DNA of 14,674 nucleotides from Clostridiales bacterium UBA7273 (lineage in GTDB: Bacteria; Bacillota; Clostridia; Oscillospirales; Oscillospiraceae), in NCBI GenBank assembly GCA_002472405.1, contig DKRV01000038.1, positions 4,646-19,319 of the forward strand. Direction: 5' to 3'. The notes beneath the pieces are model-generated. The model was not told the DNA's origin and made no database searches. It saw nothing but the letters and a program-made list of their open reading frames with translations. The position numbers were made by a program, and so were the translations under genes. Shown one piece after another: positions 1-5,644 of the stretch; position 1 is the first letter of the stretch, and each line of letters opens with the position of its first letter.

Positions 1-70
1 CCCTCAAGCTCCGCAAGGGGAAGACTTTTTAGTAGCGCCTTTACGCCGATAACGATGCGTTTCTTGCGTC

Positions 71-300
71 AGCACGACCGGTAAGTGCAGGCAAAACCGT
101 TACAAACGGGCGAGCAATGTTCGCCTCTACGGGGTGCGGTGCAAAATTCAGCATTGCACTTGTGTTACGCGAAACGTCATGGTTTATTCCAATGTCCCGA
201 ACCGGGCTACCGCAAAACTCAACACCGCACTAACGTAGCGCGAGAGTTTCACGGTTTGGCCTGCACCCTCGAACCGAGCTACCAGAGATAAATGTATTCG
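71..300 (+). ncRNA. Candidate structured non-coding RNA (family not assigned)
   Basis: Seen in the sequence: 85-92 (GTGCAGGC) pairs with 259-266 (GCCTGCAC), and after one A.G mismatch 94-100 (AAACCGT) pairs with 251-257 (ACGGTTT). This long-range helix encloses about 150 nt. Inside are hairpins 109-113/121-125, 134-142/151-159, 196-199/203-206 and 215-220/244-249. Outside it, 80-83 (GGTA) can pair with 280-283 (TACC) around a hairpin at 268-271/275-278. Two hairpins share the form CCCG-AAC-CGGG and CTCG-AAC-CGAG, each followed by CTACC, so the stem differs by compensating changes. 134-141 can also pair perfectly with 223-230, giving a pseudoknot or an alternative fold. The two G-U pairs in 134-142/151-159 (138.155 and 139.154) would be A-C on the other strand, so the + strand is favoured. 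Size and complexity recall Firmicute RNAs such as the raiA motif, but I could not match it to that family or to tmRNA, RNase P RNA or SRP RNA. The 5' end is unknown and may lie in 1-70 or outside the window. Confidence 0.6.
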
Positions 301-330
301 TAGGTGCCACAATGCGCCTCTAAAAAGGCG

Positions 331-362
331 AAAACCGAGTGCCGGTAAAGACACTCGGTTTT
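331..362 (+). terminator. Hairpin terminator after the candidate RNA
   Basis: Perfect 11-bp inverted repeat: AAAACCGAGTG (331-341), a 10-nt loop, CACTCGGTTTT (352-362). A smaller stem CGCCT/AGGCG (315-319/326-330) lies just before it. The trailing T run has only four Ts and sits inside the stem, so it is a modest intrinsic terminator. On the opposite strand the stem is followed by a TTTT and then a TTTTT run, so it could work in either direction. It is well placed to end the RNA at 71-300. Confidence 0.55.
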
Positions 363-377
363 CGGGAGATTGTTGGT

Positions 378-404
378 GTTACCGGGATGGAGAGGCCCGG
401 TAAC
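378..404. other. Second perfect hairpin, role unknown
   Basis: GTTACCGGG (378-386) and CCCGGTAAC (396-404) form a perfect 9-bp inverted repeat with a 9-nt loop, 15 bases after the previous hairpin. No T run follows on the + strand. It could be a second processing or termination structure for the RNA upstream, or a protein-binding palindrome. The rest of 405-540 is AT-rich and shows no gene. Confidence 0.35.
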
Positions 405-540
405 GAGAGAGAAAGAATGGATGAAATATGTCTAAAAGGCGTTAACCTTTTTTCAAGCTTCGTTATTTTATGATCAAAGTATATTACGTTTTTGCTTATT
501 ACGCAAGCGAATATTACGCATGTTTTATATGATTTTTCGG

Positions 541-583
541 AATGCAAAATCATGTTGCATTCTGCCGTTTTTCGGCATATAAT
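541..583 (+). promoter_or_regulatory. Sigma-A type promoter of the lysR gene with overlapping palindrome
   Basis: A -35 box TTGCAT (555-560) and a perfect -10 box TATAAT (578-583) are separated by 17 bp. A palindrome AATGCAA-N7-TTGCATT (541-561) overlaps the -35 box, and the spacer holds a small inverted repeat TGCCG-TTTTT-CGGCA (563-577). The 7-bp spacing between arms resembles LysR-family operators, so autoregulation by the gene product is plausible but not shown. The leader to the start codon is about 50 nt. Confidence 0.65.
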
Positions 584-642
584 ATGAAGTATTAGAATTT
601 ATCTTATGCGAATCATTCATTTTCGGAATTGGGGTATTTGTC

Positions 643-1527
643 ATGGCAATTCATAAATACCAGGCATTTGTCAAGGTCGCGGAGATGGGCAGCATAACTA
701 AGGCAGCCGAGGCGATGGGATACACTCAGTCGGCCGTCAGCCGCATGGTTGCCGACCTTGAGGACGAATGGAACCTCAATCTGCTTCGCCGCAGCCGCGG
801 CGGTCTGGCGCTTTCGTCGGACGGGCTGATGCTGCTGCCTTATATAAAAGATCTGTGCAGCCATTACGAGGCTTTGCAGGAGCAGGCAAATTCGCTCAAG
901 GGTTTGGAAACCGGTTTTATTCGCATCGGCTCATGCTCGAGCTTTTCGACGCAATGCCTGCCCTCTATACTCAAGAACTTTGAGCAGCGCTATCCGCGGA
1001 TCGTGTTCCAGCTTCAGAACATGGAATACAGCGAGACAGAGGAGGCTCTGTGCGCAGGCGAGATCGACTGCGGCTTCATAAGCGCACCGTATTCTCCGGA
1101 GCTTGACGTTACTGTACTTATGCGTGACAGAATGCTTGCCGTTCTGCCGCCGGATCATCCGTTGGCGGATGCGCCGTCATATCCGCTCAAGCGTTTCAGC
1201 GAAGAGCGCATAATAAAGCTCACCGACGAGGCCAACAACGAGGTGTCCAAGGTTTTTGCGCAGCTTAACTCTATGCTCGACACACCCGTTACCGCCTACT
1301 GCGACGCTAACGACGACTACTCGATCATGGCCATGGTCGAAAGTGGTCTGGGCGTTGCCGTGCTCTCGGAGCTTGTGACGGGCAGAATGCCGTTTGACAT
1401 CCGCCTAAAGGAGCTTGATCCGCCGCAGTACCGCGACGTTGCGATAGCCGTCAAGAAAGGCCGCCGCCCCTCCCCTGCCACGGAAAAATTCATCCAGATC
1501 GTTCTGGAATACTTCCATCTGCAATAA
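643..1527 (+). CDS. LysR-family transcriptional regulator
   Basis: A 294-aa DNA-binding regulator of normal LysR-family (LTTR) length. Residues 3-60 form the winged helix-turn-helix: the stretch GSITKAAEAMGYTQSAVSR is the classic LysR HTH, followed by the usual acidic LEDEW and a basic RRSRGGLALSSDG wing. From about residue 88 (TGFIRIGSCSS) to the end is the periplasmic-binding-protein-like effector domain, with GEIDCGFIS and the closing GLGVAVLSEL typical of the family. The start is set by a weak GGGG at 631-634, eight bases upstream of ATG, and by the domain beginning at once. It is a single-gene unit, convergent with groESL. Nothing nearby is divergently transcribed, so the usual guess at a LysR target from the adjacent gene fails. 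The effector and regulon are unknown. Confidence 0.93.
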   Translation: MAIHKYQAFVKVAEMGSITKAAEAMGYTQSAVSRMVADLEDEWNLNLLRRSRGGLALSSDGLMLLPYIKDLCSHYEALQEQANSLKGLETGFIRIGSCSSFSTQCLPSILKNFEQRYPRIVFQLQNMEYSETEEALCAGEIDCGFISAPYSPELDVTVLMRDRMLAVLPPDHPLADAPSYPLKRFSEERIIKLTDEANNEVSKVFAQLNSMLDTPVTAYCDANDDYSIMAMVESGLGVAVLSELVTGRMPFDIRLKELDPPQYRDVAIAVKKGRRPSPATEKFIQIVLEYFHLQ

Positions 1528-1555
1528 ACGCCTCCGCTTATATATTTTATATATG

Positions 1556-1592
1556 CAATAAACTCCGTACCGAAACGGTACGGAGTTTATTG
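1556..1592. terminator. Bidirectional intrinsic terminator between lysR and groEL
   Basis: Perfect 17-bp inverted repeat: 1556-1572 (CAATAAACTCCGTACCG) with 1576-1592, and a 3-nt AAA loop. The outer stem is A/T-rich on both sides, and T-rich sequence follows on the + strand (TTTTATAG). It lies between two convergent genes and fits both directions. Confidence 0.85.
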
Positions 1593-1626
1593 TTTTATAG
1601 CTCAGCAATTAAATTGGGGGGTTATC

Positions 1627-3255
1627 TTAGTACATGCCCATGTCGCCGCCGGCAGGAGCCGCTACGGGCGCCGGAGGAGTGGGGATATCGGTTACGAGGC
1701 TTTCGGTGGTAAGAACCATGGATGCCACGCTCGATGCGTTCTCGAGTGCGCTGCGGCAGACCTTGGTCGGGTCGATGATACCGAGCTGGATCATGTTGCC
1801 GTACTGCTCTGCTGCCGCGTCGAAGCCGTAGGAAGCCTCTTCGCTGCCGTATACCTTATCGAGGATAACAGCACCCTCGAGGCCTGCGTTTGCAGCGATC
1901 TGCATGATAGGTGCTCTCAGCGCCTTTGCGATGATGGATGCGCCGGTCTTCTCGTCGCCGTCAAGAGTTGCGACAAGTGCGTCGGCAGCCTTTGCAGCCG
2001 CGACATATGCCGTGCCGCCGCCTGCGACGATGCCTTCTTCAACAGCAGCGCGAGTCGCGTTGAGCGCGTCCTCGATGCGCAGCTTCTTTTCCTTCATTTC
2101 GGTCTCGGTTGCAGCGCCGACCTTGATGACAGCTACGCCGCCGGAGAGCTTTGCAAGGCGCTCCTGGAGCTTTTCCTTGTCGTACTCGGAGGTGGTAGTC
2201 TCGATCTGAGCGTTTATCTGAGCGATGCGAGCCTTGATATCGGCCGCTTCGCCTGCGCCGTCAACGATAACGGTGTTTTCCTTGGTGACCTTGACCTGGC
2301 GAGCCTGGCCGAGCATCTCGATCTGAGCATCCTTGAGCTCCATGCCGAGGTCGGAGGAGATGACCTGACCGCCGGTGAGCACTGCGATATCCTGAAGCAT
2401 TTCCTTACGTCTGTCGCCGAAGCCGGGAGCCTTGACGCATACGCAAGTGAAGGTGCCGCGCAGCTTGTTGAGGATGATGGTTGCAAGAGCCTCGCCCTCG
2501 ACATCCTCTGCGATGATGAGGAGCTTTCTGCCGGCCTTGACGATCTGCTCGAGCAGGGGGAGGATCTCCTGAATGTTGGTGACCTTCTTATCGGTGATGA
2601 GGATGAGAGCGTCCTCGAGGACTGCTTCCATCTTCTCGGTGTCGGTTGCCATGTAGGGGCTGAGGTAGCCGCGGTCAAACTGCATGCCTTCAACGACCTC
2701 GCTGTAGGTGTCTGCGGTCTTGGACTCCTCAATGGTGATAACGCCGTTCTGCGAAACCTTCTCCATAGCTTCGGCGATCAGGGTGCCGATAACATCGTCG
2801 CCGCTGGAGATCGCGCCGACACGGGCAATATCGCCGCTGCCGGAAACGGGCTGGGAGTTTGCACGGATGGCTTCAACGGCAGCGTCGGTTGCCTTCTTGA
2901 TGCCGCGCTTCATGGTCATGGGATTTGCGCCGGCTGCGAGGTTTTTGAGTCCCTCGTTTATCATTGCCTGCGCCAGAACGGTCGCGCTGGTGGTACCGTC
3001 GCCGGCTACGTCGTTTGTCTTGGTGGAGACTTCCTTTATAAGCTGAGCGCCCATGTTCTCGAACGGATCCTCAAGCTCGATCTCCTTTGCGATGGTAACA
3101 CCGTCGTTGGTTATCAGCGGTGCGCCGAACTTCTTATCGAGCACGACGTTGCGGCCCTTGGGGCCGAGGGTGATCTTAACCGTATCTGCAAGCTGATTCA
3201 CGCCGCGCTCAATAGCCTTGCGTGCTTCTTCGCCGAAAATAATCTGTTTTGCCAT
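1627..3255 (-). CDS. groEL: Chaperonin GroEL (Hsp60)
   Basis: A 542-aa cytosolic chaperonin subunit. It forms the double seven-membered ring that folds non-native proteins with ATP and the GroES lid. The sequence is nearly textbook from its MAKQIIFGEEAR start. The ATP-binding LGPKGRNVVLD (about 30-40) and AGDGTTSATVLAQA (about 85-98) are intact, as are KAPGFGDRRK in the apical domain and GIVAGGGTA near the second equatorial segment. The start has GGAGG (3266-3270) 10 nt upstream. Only 15 nt separate it from the groES stop, so the two are one operon. The C-terminus ends in GGDMGMY and lacks the multiple GGM repeats of E. coli GroEL. It is read from the CIRCE-controlled promoter in front of groES. 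Confidence 0.98.
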   Translation of the reverse strand: MAKQIIFGEEARKAIERGVNQLADTVKITLGPKGRNVVLDKKFGAPLITNDGVTIAKEIELEDPFENMGAQLIKEVSTKTNDVAGDGTTSATVLAQAMINEGLKNLAAGANPMTMKRGIKKATDAAVEAIRANSQPVSGSGDIARVGAISSGDDVIGTLIAEAMEKVSQNGVITIEESKTADTYSEVVEGMQFDRGYLSPYMATDTEKMEAVLEDALILITDKKVTNIQEILPLLEQIVKAGRKLLIIAEDVEGEALATIILNKLRGTFTCVCVKAPGFGDRRKEMLQDIAVLTGGQVISSDLGMELKDAQIEMLGQARQVKVTKENTVIVDGAGEAADIKARIAQINAQIETTTSEYDKEKLQERLAKLSGGVAVIKVGAATETEMKEKKLRIEDALNATRAAVEEGIVAGGGTAYVAAAKAADALVATLDGDEKTGASIIAKALRAPIMQIAANAGLEGAVILDKVYGSEEASYGFDAAAEQYGNMIQLGIIDPTKVCRSALENASSVASMVLTTESLVTDIPTPPAPVAAPAGGDMGMY

Positions 3256-3270
3256 GATGTAAGCGCCTCC

Positions 3271-3555
3271 TTATTCTACGATAGCGAGAATGTCGCTCTG
3301 ACGGACGATGGTGTATTCCGATTCATCAAGCTTTATCTTGCTGCCGCTGTACTTGCCGACGAGAACCTTTTCGCCGACCTTAACTTCCATTTTAACTTCG
3401 TTGCCGTCAACTATGCCGCCGGGGCCGACCTCGACGACTTCATATATCTCGGGCTTTTCCTGCGCAGATGCCGCAAGGAAGATACCGCTCTGGGTCTTTT
3501 CCTCGGCTTTAGACTGCACGAGCACTACTCTGTCTGCCAAAGGCTTGAGTTTCAT
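3271..3555 (-). CDS. groES: Co-chaperonin GroES (Hsp10)
   Basis: A 94-aa lid subunit of the chaperonin, forming a heptamer that caps GroEL. It begins MKLKPLADRVVLVQSKAEEK and carries the mobile loop (TQSGIFLAASAQEKPE, about 19-34) and the family signature VGPGG...VGEKVLVGKYSG. Two ATGs are adjacent (3556-3558 and 3553-3555) behind GGAGG at 3564-3568. The inner ATG is 8 nt from the GGAGG and the outer 5 nt, so the inner one is preferred. A start further upstream (MYIILLEVY...) would place the Shine-Dalgarno inside the gene and is rejected. It is the first gene of the groES-groEL operon. No hrcA gene is in the window, so the repressor must act in trans. Confidence 0.97.
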   Translation of the reverse strand: MKLKPLADRVVLVQSKAEEKTQSGIFLAASAQEKPEIYEVVEVGPGGIVDGNEVKMEVKVGEKVLVGKYSGSKIKLDESEYTIVRQSDILAIVE

Positions 3556-3598
3556 CATATATACCTCCAATAGAATAATATACAAACAAAAAATTCGA

Positions 3599-3635
3599 CC
3601 GAGTTAGCACTCTTTTTCCCTGAGTGCTAACTCGG
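3599..3635. promoter_or_regulatory. CIRCE operator (HrcA binding site), extended arms
   Basis: TTAGCACTC (3604-3612), 9 nt, GAGTGCTAA (3622-3630) is an exact match to the CIRCE consensus, the binding site of the heat-shock repressor HrcA. The arms continue to 14 bp (CCGAG...CTCGG, 3599-3635). It starts about 8 bp after the -10 region, so it covers the transcription start and also forms a stem at the head of the groES leader. Confidence 0.97.
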
Positions 3636-3637
3636 TT

Positions 3638-3668
3638 ATTATAATAGCACATATTTTTTAAATTTCAA
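3638..3668 (-). promoter_or_regulatory. groESL sigma-A type promoter
   Basis: On the minus strand a -35 box TTGAAA (complement of 3663-3668) is followed after 16 nt by TATTAT (complement of 3641-3646). An overlapping TATAAT (3638-3643) lies at 19 nt. The CIRCE element follows at once, the usual arrangement for HrcA repression of a vegetative promoter. I see no clear terminator between the upstream methyltransferase gene and this promoter, so some read-through is possible. Confidence 0.75.
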
Positions 3669-3722
3669 GCCCCTGAAGCAAAAAATTCGTAAAAATTTTT
3701 ATATATTTTTTCTCGCGAAGTT

Positions 3723-4838
3723 TTATTTGAGGTACATGAACAGGTCGCACTTGATCATGCCGTTATAAAGCTTGCGCTTTTTGTCCGCCGTCTTGCCGAA
3801 GGTACGCTCAAACTCAGTGTGCGACGAGAGCAGATACAGCTTCCAGTTTTCCGTTTTGCGCCACGCCTCGCCGAAAAGCCTGTATAGCTGCTCGGCCTCC
3901 TGCTTTTCCATGATTCGCTCACCGTAGGGCGGATTTGTGACTATAATTCCGTTTTCGGTCACGCGGTCAAACTTCGTCGCATCGGCTTTTTCAAAGCGGA
4001 CAATATCCGAAACTCCGGCACGGGCGGCATTCTCGCGCGCTATATCCAGCGCTGTCGGGTCAATGTCCGTACCTATTATATTATAGTTGCCGTTAAACTC
4101 GCGCGATACGGCCTCCTCGCGCTCCAGCTGCCACACGGACTTATCGAGGCTTCTCCAGCGCATGGCCGAAAAGTCGCGTTTGAGCCCGGGCGCGCGGTTT
4201 TTGGCGATAAGCGCGGCCTCGATGGGTATCGTTCCGCTGCCGCAAAACGGATCGCAGAAGTCCTCCCTGCCACGATAGCGCGAAAGGCTGACCATTGCCG
4301 CAGCCATAGTCTCCTTAAGGGGCGCGGCATTATGCGCCGGGCGATAGCCGCGCTTGTGCAGGCCTTCGCCGGAGGTATCGATGCAGAGCGACGCGACGTC
4401 TTTCATTATCGAAAACTGTATCTGATACGTTTCGGCGGTTTCGGCAAACCACTCGATGCCGTAAACGCTTTTCAGTCGCTCGACTATTGCTTTCTTTATT
4501 ATTTTCTGGCAGTCGGAAACAGAAAACAGCTTTGAGTTGAGGCTGTATCCCTTGACAGGGAATGCCGCATCGCGAGGAATGAGCATCTCCCACGGCAGCG
4601 CCTTTGTTTTCTCGAAAAGCTCGTCAAAGGTCTCGGCCCTGAAGCGGCCAAGCTCAAGCAGCACGCGCTCGCCTATGCGCAGGTTTATGTTTGCCTTTGC
4701 TATCTCCTTTGCGCCGCCGGTGAAGTAAACTCGGCCGTTTTCGTTATGAACATCCTGCATTTTCATCCGCCGCAGCTCATCTGCTATAGGCCCCTCAAGT
4801 CCGAGCAGACACGGCACGCAAAGCTTAAAATTATCCAT
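3723..4838 (-). CDS. THUMP-domain 23S rRNA guanine-N2 methyltransferase, RlmL N-half/YpsC type
   Basis: A 371-aa class I RNA methyltransferase. The N-terminal ferredoxin-like part plus THUMP RNA-binding domain covers about residues 1-155. The linker GLHKRGYR (159-166) is typical of the family. The Rossmann catalytic domain follows, with the SAM-binding DPFCGSGT (196-203), the acidic loop GTDIDP (256-261) and the catalytic TNPPYGER (301-308), the N/D-PPY motif of exocyclic-amine methylation. Length and order match Firmicute YpsC and the N-terminal half of E. coli RlmL, which makes m2G2445 in 23S rRNA. The second RlmK-like half is absent, as usual in Firmicutes. The exact target base is inferred from family. 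The start has GGAG (complement of 4848-4851) 9 nt upstream. It has its own promoter and is divergent from the cstA unit. Confidence 0.92.
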   Translation of the reverse strand: MDNFKLCVPCLLGLEGPIADELRRMKMQDVHNENGRVYFTGGAKEIAKANINLRIGERVLLELGRFRAETFDELFEKTKALPWEMLIPRDAAFPVKGYSLNSKLFSVSDCQKIIKKAIVERLKSVYGIEWFAETAETYQIQFSIMKDVASLCIDTSGEGLHKRGYRPAHNAAPLKETMAAAMVSLSRYRGREDFCDPFCGSGTIPIEAALIAKNRAPGLKRDFSAMRWRSLDKSVWQLEREEAVSREFNGNYNIIGTDIDPTALDIARENAARAGVSDIVRFEKADATKFDRVTENGIIVTNPPYGERIMEKQEAEQLYRLFGEAWRKTENWKLYLLSSHTEFERTFGKTADKKRKLYNGMIKCDLFMYLK

Positions 4839-4879
4839 AATACGTTTCTCCGTAAATTCTCAAAATTTCGTCGCATTTC

Positions 4880-4908
4880 ATCATACTTCATAGTTTTGCG
4901 CTTGTAAA
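4880..4908 (-). promoter_or_regulatory. Promoter of the methyltransferase gene
   Basis: On the minus strand TTTACA (complement of 4903-4908) and TATGAT (complement of 4880-4885) are separated by exactly 17 bp, each one mismatch from the sigma-A consensus. The leader to the start codon is about 35 nt. Confidence 0.55.
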
Positions 4909-4941
4909 GATGCAATTACTTTTTATATATGTATAAATCGT

Positions 4942-4960
4942 GAAGATTAACATTATCTTC
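4942..4960. promoter_or_regulatory. Inverted repeat between divergent promoters
   Basis: GAAGAT (4942-4947), 7-nt spacer, ATCTTC (4955-4960) is a perfect 6-bp-arm palindrome lying between the divergent promoters of the methyltransferase and cstA units. It is a possible operator. No known family consensus was recognised. Confidence 0.3.
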
Positions 4961-5014
4961 GCTATCTTTTGTGTAACATTACAATTTTTAATGCTAAAAA
5001 TACCGAAAAAGCAC

Positions 5015-5043
5015 TTGATTTTCACAGAGATAAGATATATACT
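5015..5043 (+). promoter_or_regulatory. Promoter of the 168-aa protein-cstA unit
   Basis: TTGATT (5015-5020), a 17-bp spacer and TATACT (5038-5043) make a good sigma-A promoter. The leader is about 60 nt. It contains TTAACA (5045-5050) and its complement TGTTAA (5083-5088), which could form a weak AT-rich stem ahead of the ribosome binding site. No convincing CcpA cre site was found here. Confidence 0.6.
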
Positions 5044-5112
5044 GTTAACATCTTTGGATATTTTTTAACGATTTTCACTCATTGTTAATAAGTTCTTTGG
5101 AAGGGTGAGACG

Positions 5113-5619
5113 ATGACACGACTTGAAGCAATTGACAAGCTTTGCGAAAGCTATTCGGTTTATTTCGACGTTGAACGTTTTGAAGAAAACGAAGACCTGC
5201 TTGCCGCAACATGCTTTTTGTATGTCCACTCGGAAAAGTACGTCCTCGTCAAGGCTGCGAAGCTTTGGGAGGCCGACAGCAACGAGTATGTTTACATTTT
5301 CAACGTTCCCCACCTGACGAAAGATATCTTCACCAAGTGCCGTGACTATGCCCATAAGGACGGGATGAGCCGCATAGAGCCCAAGCCCGGACACATGTGT
5401 TCGTATATTACGGCGCTGTTTATTTGCGATACCTGCGACCCCGACGCCGTGCGTGCGCTCAAGAGGACGCGGATATACAAAAGCTTCCGTCTGTCTTACT
5501 ACGGCTGGATGGATTTCCACACCGGCCTTATTGAGCTTCAGACGGGAAAGACTGCCGCAAACGGCAGTGGAAGAAGTACAGCACAGCTTTTGAAAAAAAC
5601 GCTGCTGAAAAAAACATAA
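5113..5619 (+). CDS. Conserved-looking 168-aa protein of unknown function, upstream of cstA
   Basis: I do not recognise a named domain. The protein looks soluble: no signal peptide and no membrane segment. Features that read like conserved motifs are HSEKYVLVKAAKLWE (39-53), NEYVYIFNVPHLT (57-69), CRDYAHKDGMSRIEPKPGHM (76-95), a cysteine group C96/C105/C108 (ITALFICDTC), and YGWMDFHTGLIE near residue 136. The C-terminal tail is basic and lysine-rich. The start has a GGAAGGGTGAG ribosome binding region just upstream. The stop is only 25 nt before cstA, with no terminator, so the two are one operon. From memory, similar proteins precede cstA in other Clostridia. An accessory or regulatory role for the transporter is therefore an inference from context only. 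Confidence 0.8.
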   Translation: MTRLEAIDKLCESYSVYFDVERFEENEDLLAATCFLYVHSEKYVLVKAAKLWEADSNEYVYIFNVPHLTKDIFTKCRDYAHKDGMSRIEPKPGHMCSYITALFICDTCDPDAVRALKRTRIYKSFRLSYYGWMDFHTGLIELQTGKTAANGSGRSTAQLLKKTLLKKT

Positions 5620-5644
5620 TTTTTGAAGGGAGAGAAACAAAATT

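Noticed and set aside
85..291. 68-aa open frame over the RNA candidate
   Set aside because: No ribosome binding site, composition not protein-like, and the same bases form long-range RNA helices.
1..404. CRISPR array or insertion sequence at the left end
   Set aside because: No regularly spaced direct repeats, no transposase frame and no terminal inverted repeats. The repeats present are complementary stems of an RNA.
320..553. 77-aa minus-strand open frame
   Set aside because: It crosses two hairpins and the lysR promoter, has no ribosome binding site, and shows no domain.
2214..2732. 172-aa minus-strand open frame within groEL
   Set aside because: It is out of frame with GroEL, rich in Ser/Arg/Pro, and fully explained by groEL codon bias.
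5050..5085. Possible CcpA cre site in the cstA leader (AACGATTTTCA)
   Set aside because: The spacing between CG and CA is one base too long and the left half does not match the cre consensus.
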